Assembly (NCBI RefSeq): GCF_024763615.1
Contig: NC_077224.1
Span: forward strand, 89,166,712-89,230,711
Reading direction: 5' to 3'
Origin: Phlebotomus papatasi
Lineage: Eukaryota; Arthropoda; Insecta; Diptera; Psychodidae
Length of the DNA: 64,000 nucleotides
In this document: piece after piece, positions 25,900 through 36,429 of the stretch
Numbering within the stretch: position 1 is the stretch's first letter
Layout: each line of letters begins with the position of its first letter
Translations under genes and position numbers: made by a program
Notes under the pieces: generated by a model
What the model saw: the letters and a program-made list of their open reading frames with translations, nothing else
Told to the model about the DNA's origin: nothing
Databases searched by the model: none

Positions 25900-26670
25900 C
25901 CTAATGGACCTGATACACTTTTTAGATGAGCAAAATTTCATAAAGTCAAAATTCACATCCCTTTCATTCTTAAAAGCTTTGCATATGTCTATCCTACTCT
26001 TTCGCACTCTTCTTCTTCTTCTTTTGCACATCATACCAAATTAACCCTTTAAGGACGATTGGAACACCGGTGTCCCATAAAGAAAATAATTTTCCCTGAC
26101 TACCTAAAGTTATTTTCTTCTTATGTTTCTACGTAAGTGCAAAGTAGAGGGTTAAAGGAATGAAGGATATTTTTTGCATGTCTCCAGCTATTTGCTCTAT
26201 AGTAAATATTTTAGTTTAAAAATGACGAATTTTTAAATTCCCATCTTCAAAAATTATTTTAATTATTATCAAGATTATTTTTTATACTTCCAAATTTTTA
26301 CATAATATTTTTCATTAGACTGAAAATTATTATTCATTGGTATTGTCAGAAAATTGATTTAAATTTTAGGGCTATTTTTGTCCCCATCGCTCGTAGAGGT
26401 AAAAAACGCACCGAATCAGACTCTGTCGGATTTTCCAAAGTCAGATGTAAGACGTTTCATTGTTTCTTTTATCGGTTTAATTTTCATTATTGATTTTCGG
26501 TCCGTAAAAAGTGTTTCGTCGTTAAAGGGTTAAATTTAGTTCAGTCCAACTTTGAGTCCGAAAGAGTGGGATAGATTTATGCAAATCTCTTAAGAAAGAA
26601 AGGGACGCGAATTTTGATTTCATGAAAATTTGGCGATCTAAAAGATGTGCCGGAGGCATTATACTTGAAC
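25900..26670 (+). repeat. 250-bp dispersed repeat, copy split by the TTAA MITE
   Basis: The left part (25900-26040) runs from TTTTAGATGAGCAAAATTTC through CTTTCGCACTCTTCTTC to CATCATACC. The right part (26534-26670) resumes at ATTTAGTTCAGTCC and ends GATCTAAAAGATGTGCCGGAG. The two halves are inverted relatives of each other, as in other copies. Confidence 0.85.
26041..26533 (+). mobile_element. TTAA-flanked MITE, copy A (493 bp)
   Basis: TTAA on both sides, left terminus CCCTTTAAGGACG, right terminus CGTTAAAGGG. The ACACCGGTGTCC palindrome is near the left end. It splits a copy of the 250-bp dispersed repeat. Removing it with one TTAA restores the sequence seen uninterrupted at 41030-41060. 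This defines both ends and the target. It is likely a non-autonomous piggyBac-type element. Confidence 0.9.
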
Positions 26671-27073
26671 TTTTAATTCCAGGAAAGTTTAAATAGATTA
26701 TTTAGCTAAACAGTGAATTAGTCTTTTTTTCTAGAAAACGGAATAAAACTAAATACAGAGACACATAATCTCAAAACCGGTACGAAATATTTTGTTTCGA
26801 CGTATAACTCCCTACCTGAAGTTTTGAAAAGCAATTGGGGCCTCAATGAGAGTTTTTATAAGGGTATTTCAATTGGTTTGTCTTTAAGGACATCGTTCAA
26901 CTCCTTCAACTCCGTCAGAAAACAATTTTCAAACAATTTTGAAAACAAAACTGAAAATGGTTTTGAAAAGACCGTACCAGGACATGAAGAAAATTAATGA
27001 CCAAAAGCATTTACTTCATAAGAAATACTACTTTCCCCTGACTGAAAGATTGAATAAGATTTTTCTCACTTAC

Positions 27074-27111
27074 CTCGGGCATGGTTGATCATCTGCTACT
27101 GCCACTGGAGT
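27074..27111 (-). CDS. mini-exon B, left arm (TPVAVADDQPCPR)
   Basis: The mirror of the right-arm exon: same 38-base length, acceptor CTCTTGCAG and donor GAG|GTAAGT. The two exons differ at two bases, which change one residue (G to C). The intron to left exon A is 83 bases, shorter than on the right. Confidence 0.4.
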
Positions 27112-27194
27112 CTGCAAGAGAGAAGAGCATTAAGTTTCCTGGAAAATCGATCCAAAATTATCAAAAGAATTCTCCAAAAGTCCACAGTTCTTAC

Positions 27195-27264
27195 CAAACC
27201 AGAATTCTCACCAACACCTCCCGGTGTTCCTGGTTCTGTTCCTCCTTTGATTGGGCTCAACTCT
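27195..27264 (-). CDS. exon A, left arm (Gly/Pro-rich)
   Basis: Minus-strand frame with IKGGTEPGTPGGVGENSGL, ending at the donor TTG|GTAAGA. It lacks the PEPPEREG insertion present in the right arm. It points away from the palindrome centre. Confidence 0.35.
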
Positions 27265-27545
27265 GATCTCCTAGACACTTTTTATGCACTTTATGCTACA
27301 CTTTATTGAACCCCTTTCTGTCTTTAAGATGCTTCGCTCCCGGAGACCACAGAATACTCGTGGAGCCTCTAACTGGCAAAGAGCGGCCTGGAGTGTAACT
27401 CTGTTACTTCCTCCACGCATCGCTTTGTCTTTTAGAGAATCCGGGAGTAGTATTCTGTGGTCTCTGGAAGTCAAGTAGGCGGGAGGGGGTTCAATAAAGT
27501 GTAGAACAAAGTGCATAAAAAGTGTTTTTGAAGATCTCAATTAAG

Positions 27546-27626
27546 CCCCATCAAGGAGGAGCAGATCCAGGATCATCAAGAGGTGTTGGTGCGAATTCCC
27601 CAGAACCACCAGAGCGAGAAGGCCTG
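27546..27626 (+). CDS. exon A, right arm (Gly/Pro-rich)
   Basis: Open from a possible acceptor (TCAATTAAG) to the donor CTG|GTAAGT. It encodes a Gly/Pro/Ser-rich segment with GGADPGSSRGVG. The left arm has the same segment at 27195-27264 on the minus strand (GGTEPGTPGGVG), with one small indel. No ATG precedes either copy in frame. Confidence 0.35.
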
Positions 27627-27749
27627 GTAAGTCCCAAAAGATTTTGTTTATCCCTGAAAAATAATTGTGAACTCTTGGAGAATTCCTTTGATAATTTTGA
27701 ATCGATTTTCCGGGAAACTTAATGGTAATGCTCCTTTTCTTTCTTGCAG

Positions 27750-27787
27750 ACTCCAGTGGCAGTGGCAGATGATCAACCAGGCCCGAG
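27750..27787 (+). CDS. mini-exon B, right arm (TPVAVADDQPGPR)
   Basis: A 38-base exon between a strong acceptor (TTTCTTTCTTGCAG) and a consensus donor (GAG|GTAAGT). It follows exon A (27546-27626, donor CTG|GTAAGT) after a 123-base intron, in phase 0. Exon A encodes HQGGADPGSSRGVGANS and then PEPPEREGL. The product is rich in Gly and Pro and I do not recognise it. No start or stop exon is seen. Confidence 0.4.
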
Positions 27788-27900
27788 GTAAGTGAGAAAA
27801 TCTTATTCAATCTCCGAGTTAGGGGTAAAGAAATTTTACTATGAAGAAAATGCTTTTGGTCATTAATTTTCTACAATTCTTGATGCGGTCTTTTCAGTGA

Positions 27901-29099
27901 TAGGAACTATTAAAATTTACCTTTAATTAACTTTCTGTAAAATTACGAAAATGTACATGCGTCCCTGTAATACCAAATGAGCGATATACATTGCGTTCTC
28001 AATGGAGTTCGAGGAGTAAAAAAGTAAAAATGAGCAAAAATAACACATTCATTTTTTCTGCTCATATTGTAGGTCCTCTCGTTTTCATCTTTTCATACTT
28101 AAGAAGTATTTTTCCCCCCATCATCTTTCACTATGTGGCAATAAATGTGGAAATTGCTTCCAACAGATGGTTATATGGAATTGTATCAAACAATTACATG
28201 CGGCCAAAGATCAAACAATCATAATACCCAAGAGTGGAGATGGCCTAGAGCGACGACCAAGTGAATACATACAACTTATAAATTATTAAAGAGCATCCCC
28301 GTTGAGAGATAAATAATTCCATTTTCAGCCCTCCATACGCAAGTCTTATCGTTAGATACCATACACCAAGAATTTTCTACCCAACCCCAAATTATTGCTA
28401 CTCAACTGAAGAGAAAGCGATCGAAAGCTCGTCTTTTTTTTCACCACCTCATTCACTTTTCTAGTACCTTATTGTGTGTTCTTGACTGATGCTTTCTTTT
28501 ATATTCCACCACCCCTATACTTATGATGTCTAGATCCTCAAAAGTGTGGCAGAAAAAGCCTCTCTAAATACGATGTAATCCATCAGAAGATGAGAGAATG
28601 TTTCAAAGTCATTTCCCCAGCTGTTTTTCACATCTCATGTGATATTCACTAACAGCTAGGTGATATTTCAGTGTCACCCTTTTGCATTTTTCTTTCTTTT
28701 TCCTTTTTTTGAAAAATATTGCTATTAAAGTACCTCTTGCGTCACACGGTAATTCTAATGTCGCTGCAAAGGAATGGCTCAAGGGGGAGATGCAATGGTC
28801 GGAGTAGTGTACAGGGAATTTGTCACTTTAAGCCTGATGATGGCGCTGCATGCTGAATTTAGAAAAAGTAGAGCCGATGCGAATAGACTGAGATTACACC
28901 ATCTAACGGTTTTGGGACAAATCTCCCTCACACTTCAAATTTACAAAATTTTAAATCGTTTAATCGCCAAGAGTTTGGCACAGGGGGTAGTGAGTTTAAT
29001 AGAAAGTGAAGCTATTTTTCACTTTACCCTGTAAATATTTTAAAATTTTGCACCCCAATTAAAACAAATTTTTCGGTAATTCCGTCATAGAACCTGAGA
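27901..29099. other. no gene seen
   Basis: Unique-looking sequence with pyrimidine tracts. A short open frame at 28774-29034 has nothing to support it. Confidence 0.4.
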
Positions 29100-29280
29100 A
29101 AGAGTTTTCCACCGTTTTACTCTGGAGGTTGGTTACCAACGCTAAGACGGCGGTGGCCGCTATCACACAAACATTGAAGTCTTTGTACACGCATAATTCT
29201 GTCTAAATTTTTGCTTTCAAGAGCTCTAGCTCAAAAGCAGTATTTGAAATAAATGAAATGAAATAAATGAAATTCTTGCA
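29100..29280 (+). repeat. retrotransposon-like 3' end with simple tail
   Basis: CTGGAGGTTGGTTACCAACG and TAAGACGGCGGTGGCCG are followed by a GAAATAAAT simple tail at about 29247-29272. Partial copies of the core lie at 15045-15105 (reverse) and 5800-5860 (reverse). Simple-repeat tails are usual for non-LTR elements. Confidence 0.6.
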
Positions 29281-29744
29281 GGACATCCAGGCTTCTAGGC
29301 TCTATTTGAGCCCTTTGCGTTTACTCGACAAACCTTACTCCAATTCTTTTAGAAACTGTCTGAACTACAAAACATTCTGAGCTTTCGCTCTTTTTTTACT
29401 TCCTCCAGTGTCATCTGTCATCACTTCTTTCTTAAAGATTTTAATTTTCTGCCTTGAGAATTCTGAACAGTAACATGAAACGTGTTCTATTGCTGTCCAT
29501 AACCTATGCAAGTTGAGGTAATGAACACGCCCAACTTTAAAAAATGTGAATTTACCCAGTGTCCTATGTAAATTCCTATAATTTTCCTAAAGTTTCTCCT
29601 CTACAGATTTAACACGAATTCAGATCTAATTAAATCTAATCCATCTATTTTGGAGTTCGCGAAACTACAGCCTTTTACATTATTCCAAAGTGCTGTATGC
29701 TCTACTCCTGTAATATATTGGAAGTAATCTTTCCGTAATACGGA

Positions 29745-29930
29745 CTTCAGATCTAAGGCCTTGTTATGTAGCTTAACTTATCTAATTTCTTATCAGTCAA
29801 GTTATTTGGGAAAATTCTGACTTAATATTAGCTGATCAAAACTAAATGACCTATTGGATTCTGAAAACCAATAAAATTTCTTGCTATTTAGGGTTTTAGA
29901 ACCGTCGGAAACTAGTCTAAATCTCTAGTA
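29745..29930 (+). mobile_element. CTTCAGAC-type MITE, copy 2
   Basis: It starts CTTCAGATCTAAGGCC, with CTTATCAGTCAAGTTATTTG and TAGAACCGTCGGAAACTAG inside, matching copy 1 read in reverse. The right end has decayed. Confidence 0.65.
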
Positions 29931-30448
29931 TATGATAAAGTCTTGATGTGCACCAATATCCGCGAGTTTATCTACTATTTCATAACCTATAATAATATTA
30001 TTATGACCAGGACACCAAAGAAGAATAATTATTATTCTCTGCTAATCTGCAAAGATTAGTCCTGATCTCCTTAACAATTTTATATTTCTGTTTCAACAAC
30101 TTGCTGGAACTGTTCCTATTGTCCCCGTGTGATTGTTCTCATTTTCGTCGTGTAATTGTTCCCGAAACACCAGTTATTTATTTATTTTTAGATCACGTCT
30201 TACCCTTGATATAGGTCTGAGTCTACCGGCTTATTATAACTAAGATTCCATTACAAACAGAAATAGTCAACTGTTTGAAAATAAATAAATATTCCTAATA
30301 AAAAATCTATCACTAATCATCGTATTCCCCAGCTTGATTTAACATTTCTGTCAGTCACTTTGAATAACTGTAAAAACCTAAAACTTAACCGATTTATCTG
30401 AAATTTTAATATGTTGTAGCTGATACCATGACCTTTTTAGAACATATA

Positions 30449-30901
30449 CAGTAGCGGCCAAAATAATAGAATCAGTTTGCAATTTGTTGATATAATTCCG
30501 AAGTAGTAATGTCCAAATTATTAAAATCGTGGATTAAAGGTTGTTTTGGCCGCTGGAGGTCTCTATTTTACACAAAATACGTCAATAGTGAAATTCAGTT
30601 CGGCCAATAAAATTGGAAAACTTCTAAATATGGCTTTATTTAAACTTATCCGATTTATAGAGCACATTCTTTCGTTTAAATAAAAGTAGTCCTATCGTGT
30701 TTTTTAAAAACCTAATTTCACTATTGATCTATTCTGTGAAAAATAGAGACCTCTAGCTGCCAAAACAATACTTATTTGACGTAAAGTAATTATTCGAACA
30801 TTTCTATATCAAAATTATTTAAACGAATTGGAATAAACAAAAATGCTAAAGGTAAAATAGTGGTCTTTGCGGAGGTGATTCCATTATTTTGGCCGCCACT
30901 G
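30449..30901. mobile_element. mariner-type MITE (453 bp)
   Basis: Left end CAGTAGCGGCCAAAATAATA, right end inverted CAGTGGCGGCCAAAATAATG. TA on both sides (30447-30448, 30902-30903). An inner inverted pair (TAGAGACCTC and GAGGTCTCTA) makes the whole element fold. No coding capacity. Confidence 0.85.
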
Positions 30902-31160
30902 TATATTATACAATCTGATCTAGTTCAAACAATTTCTTGGATACAGAGTCCCTAAATATAAAATTCTGACGTCTTTATGAATACAGAACTATGGGGTGCT
31001 TTATTGATTGAAAATTTTTCTAAAAATATAGCTGCGCTATCATTAGGTGATACGATTTAACAAACAAACGAAGAAGAAACAGCTGTTTTTGCTTATAACA
31101 GGGTATTATTTGAGTTCAAATAAAGTGTTAAAGGATAAACAGTACGATATTTTGAGCAAG

Positions 31161-31206
31161 TCCCATACCACTTCTGAAATTGTAGTACAATATTTCAGAA
31201 GTGGGA
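31161..31206. repeat. CACTTCTGAAATT hairpin, copy 1
   Basis: CACTTCTGAAAT and ATTTCAGAAGTG are inverted around a GTAC-containing loop. Copies at 34846-34892 and 36325-36367. Confidence 0.75.
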
Positions 31207-31209
31207 TAG

Positions 31210-33249
31210 TTCAAAAAGAGTCTGTTTCTTTTTGAATTAAAAATGTTTGATAGGGATATAATATTCTACTTTAGAATAAACTATCTGACAGTTTCAGAAG
31301 TTAAATGACAAAAAACAGAAATTATTTAATTAATTTAATTAATTAGATGTTTTGAAAGAAACCATCTGTGTTTAATAAATAGAACCTCATTCAATTGCTC
31401 ACATATTTTCTAGGAATATTTTTCCTTCGCAAATGAACCTGAGAAAAGTATTTAATTAAAAATTTTTGTATTTTCTTTGTTTTTTGTCTGTTTTATTTTT
31501 AGTTTTGTGTCAGTTTAGTAAACAAAAAATTTAATTTATTTTTTTAATAAAATTCAATTATTTTTAAATTTAGTGGCTCAATTGCACGGGAAATGTGGTG
31601 TTTTAATGAATTATTTATTTTATATTTAATGCAATAATGCAATACACTTTTTTAATTTTATCAGAGCAGTGTTTTTTGTTTTAATTTGTTCTAATTTGTT
31701 TATTTATTGTTTAAATGTTTTGCATGAATCTGCAACCAACCAACCAAAACGAAATAATTTCATATAAAGTAAAAATAATCAGCCAGATGTTATAAATTTA
31801 GAGAAATATCCTCAAGGTATGATGAGACAAAGTTATAAATTGATGGCTTGTATTGCAAAATGTGTATTTTACGTGCCCCCTTATCATGAAAATATGTATT
31901 ACATATGAGACAAAGAGAGATTTAGAAAGTTTTTGTTGAAGTAGGGGGGGTGCACATTCGTGTATTGTTATTTTGCAAAATAGAAACAAGTATAGGGAGA
32001 ATTCAATGGATGTTTGAGAAGCTCCTAACAAGTCAAGGGAGATATTTCTCTATATTCCAAAAAGCAAAAGTCTCCTATGAATCAAACAGAAAGCACATGT
32101 TTGCTACCAACTTATCATTTATTAGAAAAGTTTTAATAGAAAGGGAATCATAGCAAAATATATAATGGAATGCTTTCTACTTCGACTTTTGCATTTGTCC
32201 TCATCCTTTTGTTCCATTTTGCTTTTACAATATGCCAAAATTTTAGGAGGACTAAAGGGAAAGGGGAATTGGAATATAATACATTCATTTATTTACATTT
32301 GTGAAATTTCTACCTACTTATTCGACATATATAGCGTCTTTATTGGATTTCTCACCCAACCACCCCCTCGTCAGTGCCCCAACCAACCACCCCCCAAAAT
32401 GTTATTGTGTACGAAAGGGATGTTTTTTCTGGATGGGGATGAGAAAAAAGGGAATATAAACGCGGTGGAATAATACAAAGTCAACAAATGAAATTGAATT
32501 CTTCCACATTTGTTCTTCTCACGGGGTGGGATTTCGCTGAATTTTTTAACACTTGTAAATTAAATTTCCAAAGTGAGCAATTTATGGCTCTTTCCGTGGG
32601 TTAGCAACATTCTCCTCGAAAGAAAAAAAAAACAGTTCTTACAACGCTAAAGGAATGCTGTAAGGCAGCGCTCTATCAACCCCCAAGGATGTTCAAAAAT
32701 TTTCTCCACTCGTATTTTATCATATTCCGTTTTTTTTTTATTATAAATTGTATATGTGCGAAAAATTGTCTCTAAACAAAATTTTCAAGAGGGAGGCAGC
32801 TTAAAGTTTCACCCCACAGCGTGGGCCTTGTTATATGTTCTGCAGCATTTCCCAAAGACCGTTTGGCATTTTCTGCTACGTTCTTTTTTTTTGTATTATC
32901 TGATCCTTTGGGGAGTTTTATTTTGTCATCAAACGTGTGTATTTGGTAGGTTCTTTTTCTTCTACACTGGAAGAATTTATGTGTTTTTTACTCTTTTATT
33001 TTTTCCCACACCAATTTCCAAAGACAGGGAGGAAAGTTGATGTCAAGTGCTAAGGGAGATTGTCTTCTTTACCTTATGTACACTACATTGTAAAGAGTTT
33101 TTCCTAAATGAATTTGAGACATATTGAGAAGTTGCCGTCTACAGAAAATGTCTCAACTTTGCGGAATCATCGGACTTATGACTTAGGTATCATACCCTGA
33201 ACGTTGTTTTCCGTAACATAAACGAAAATAGAATATACATTTTTGGATA
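31210..33249. other. no gene seen
   Basis: 31300-31760 is very AT-rich. 31800-33050 is unique-looking with several homopolymer runs. Confidence 0.4.
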
Positions 33250-33420
33250 TTGTAGTAGGACTGTTGTGTAGGAGTTGGAGGGAGACAGCCCGTCCTGACG
33301 AAAACTCTTCTAAGCCAACGGTACTAATCACTGTTCAGCTAGGGTGGTAACTCTGAGAGGCGCTATAACGGCGACTAACTTCAAGTTACGATGAGTTATT
33401 CCGACTTGTTCTGAACTTTT
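33250..33420 (+). repeat. dispersed repeat C, copy 1
   Basis: TGTAGTAGGACTGTTG, GGAGTTGGAGGGAGA, AGCCCGTCCTG, CTTCTAAGCCAACGGTAC and GCTAACTTCAAGTTACGA-like blocks match 45373-45560. Confidence 0.65.
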
Positions 33421-34845
33421 GGAGCTTCTATCATGAAGTCACTATCAGAGAAAGATACAATGTGATTATAAACCCTTTGAGCCGAAATCCTGGGTCTTCC
33501 AGTAGCGTTTTTCAAATGTGATCGTGACTTATTGCCATAAATTTTGACGGTTTTATGCACATACTGTTGTGATTTTCACAGTGATTTTCAAAATATAGTT
33601 ACACGTATTTAATCAGTTTGAGTAAGTTTTCCAAATATGTCAAGAAACTTTTGGCCGATGAAAAATGCTCAACTTTGGGAAAACAATTATTTTTAATATG
33701 AAAGAAAATGAGCTGTTTGTTTTTTAAATACATTAATATTATCTATGGATTACAAGAAATTTATTAGCAAAAACAAAAATTTTAAAAAGTTTTTTTTTCT
33801 ATAATTTCTTCCACCTGGTTTCTTGAACATAGATTTGTCAACAAACTTATGGCCGACACTGTATTTTGGGCAATCTTTTGAGGGATATACAAATCGGTTC
33901 AAATCGGTTGAGAACCTAAAAACGGTAAATGATGCTAAAGTATTTTTGACGTAATTTGTGAGCAGTTCGCATAGATGTATAGATAAAATTTTCAACTGGG
34001 CTACCTCAAAAAACTTTTCCGAAAATTAAAAATTTATTACAAAAAAAAACATGAATTTGATTAACAGAAGATCGAAAGTTGATACCAGATGATTTTCGGG
34101 CAATAGATTGATTTCGCAATAATTGAAACACGGATATGACTTTGGTTTCTTCTCCTTTACTTTCTCAAAAACTCACGTTTTTGATACCTTTTATCGTTTA
34201 AGCTCCAGCTAGAACGGAGACAAGTTGAAAAAAAAAACAGATTATACAATCACAGTCTGATTCGGAAAAAAATCGCTAAATTAAATAGCCCCTTTAGATC
34301 ATTTTGAAAAAGTATCTGTGCTATACATTCGGTGCTTAAAACAAGCCATTCGAGCCATTCTGAATTCCAAAATGTGACGCCTTCAATGTGAGCTGAGGAA
34401 CAATTCTTAATTAATTACATAAGAAAACCCGCTGAGTATTTAAATTAGTTTATAAATGAAACAGAATGAATTACGAGAATTGTAATATATTGTAATTTTC
34501 AGAAGAGAAACAAGAATTAGGGAATAATTGGGGTTTATGGGGAGTAAGAAAAAGCCTCTTCATTGAGTTCAGTGTGTTAAAAGTTTTTTTTTTAATAAAT
34601 CATATACAATTTTTAAACAATGTGTAATTTTTAATGCGTTTTTTATAAGAGTTCTTAAAGGTGAAAAGTCTATTTAGATTAATGGCATGATTGTTTAGAT
34701 TCTTTAAATCAATCCTTTCCATTAATCTTTAAGATCTTAAAAAATTGCTTCATTATTTGTTTATGTTATTTATTTAAGAAACAATTATGATCAGGGCATT
34801 TGTATCTTCAGTAGCTTAGTTAGTCAGAGCCATCTTTTGAATAAG

Positions 34846-34892
34846 TTCCACACTATTTCTGAAATTCTAGTACAAAACTTCAGAAGTGGGAT
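34846..34892. repeat. CACTTCTGAAATT hairpin, copy 2
   Basis: The left arm is partly decayed (CACTATTTCTGAAATT); the right arm CTTCAGAAGTGGGAT is intact. Flanks share a TTTTGA.. block with copy 1, so a larger element is likely. Confidence 0.65.
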
Positions 34893-36101
34893 CGCCCTAA
34901 AACAATCTATTTTGTTTTTGTGACCCATTATTTCAGATGAAGTTGAGTAACACAAAATTAAGCATGAAAAATATTAAGTATTTTCGAAGAATATTTAAGA
35001 AAAAGATTTTCTTTGGTTAGAAGTTTGCGTAATCTCTCCAGAAGCAGGTAGAATATACGAGGGTTAAAAGAAGTTAATAAATTTCACCTGAAGAAACTTT
35101 GTGCCCTTATTTTAGACAATATTTCATCTACACCGCAAACACAAAGTTTCATCCCTGTTCCATGTCTTATTTTATTGGGGAAAAAATCAAAAGTTGAATC
35201 ACAGATATTGTATGTGAAAGAGGATCTCAAAAGTAGTATCTATAAAGAGAGTTGAGAAGAAAATTTTTGTACACCGATTTGCATCGAATTTCTCCCTGTT
35301 TTGCATTTTAAAATCCGTCTGATGCGTTGGATGAGCTTATCTCAGAAAAAACCGAGCCAAGGAAAACAAGAGGACACACAAAAAGGGATAAGAAAAGAGC
35401 AGAAAGTCCTTTTAGGGGTGGAGAAGGAGCACAAGCAAAAAAAAATCTTTAAAACATTATATTGTGTCATGGGTTAAGAGCTGAAAGAGAATGTTGGGGT
35501 TGAGAATAAAACAGGGAAAAATTAATTCAAATTGCGAGAAAACTACTTTTTGAGTATAATACTTTGGTCGTTTTGGGGGAAAGAAAGGGAGGAAAAGCGT
35601 CATTCTCTGTGGATGACAAAAATGTATATGAAAAATTCCTCTGCGGTTAGAGCTCGGAGGAGAGAATAAAAAAAAAGAAAAGAAAACAGAGTCTTTTCCT
35701 CTTGATACACTATATATAAGAATTTCTACCCTCAAACTCCCGTCACGGCTTTTTTTTTTGTTCCTTGTCAAGCTATGGAATCGCGTCGTTATTATACCAT
35801 TTGCGTTTCACCTTGTTTCAAATTAAAAAACTTTTATCTCTCCATCCTGTGCTTTTTTTCTACCTGTCCTGTGTTCTCCAACACTGTTCTTAGTGGATAT
35901 GCCCCCGTAGGTCATTTCCATGGGAAAGCCTGAAGGAATTCCCATGGAAAGTTGATGATGTTCCGTCTGTTGAAATCCTACAAAGTGTGTCTCGGCTAAA
36001 TGGAAAGTCAAATAGATGGATGTTTGTAAAAACGAAAGCATGGAATTCTACTCCTTTATATTAAATCCGTTCCACTGAAAAACTTTGTGCTCGTAATATG
36101 G
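34893..36101. other. no gene seen
   Basis: Purine-rich tracts at 35335-35700. Nothing assignable. Confidence 0.4.
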
Positions 36102-36227
36102 GTTTCAGACTTAGGGCTTTTGCATTATGGCTTGCCTTCTTTAATTGGAATTGGAAAAACCAATTAAATTAATTGTTATTCAGGATTTTAAAATCTTCAG
36201 AAAGTGGAGTAAGCCTCTAAACAGAAG
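36102..36227 (+). mobile_element. CTTCAGAC-type MITE, copy 3, internally deleted
   Basis: It starts GTTTCAGACTTAGGGCTTTT and ends AAGCCTCTAAACAGAAG. The middle is shorter than in copies 1 and 2. Confidence 0.6.
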
Positions 36228-36324
36228 ATGGCTCAACTGTTCGGACGGAAACTTGATCAATCGTTCCAAGTTATAATTAAACGCAATTAAATGATCAGAA
36301 CACAATGTTGTTCTGTGCTTCGCG

Positions 36325-36367
36325 ATCCCACTTCTGAAATTATGTACTACAATTTCAGAAGTGGGAT
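36325..36367. repeat. CACTTCTGAAATT hairpin, copy 3 (best preserved)
   Basis: ATCCCACTTCTGAAATT and its exact complement form 17-bp arms around a 9-base loop. Confidence 0.8.
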
Positions 36368-36429
36368 TGAATTTGCTGTAAAGGTTACTTACGACAAGTG
36401 TCTCTATGCAAGGACTAACAAGAAAATCA

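Larger units (their letters stand above)
26955..27900. repeat. 0.95-kb inverted duplication with mirrored mini-exons
   Basis: The left arm (about 26955-27330) and right arm (about 27485-27900) are diverged inverted copies. Both carry AAAAGACCG, TTAATGACCAAAAGCATTT, GATTGAATAAGATTTT and GTTCAATAAAGTGTAG in mirrored order. Each arm holds the same two exon-like segments pointing away from the centre. Arm identity is high over the exons and splice sites and lower between them. The centre holds two copies of TATTCTGTGGTCTC in inverted order. Confidence 0.85.

Noticed and set aside
27271..27540. frames across the palindrome centre on both strands
   Set aside because: Mirror-image frames produced by the inverted duplication.
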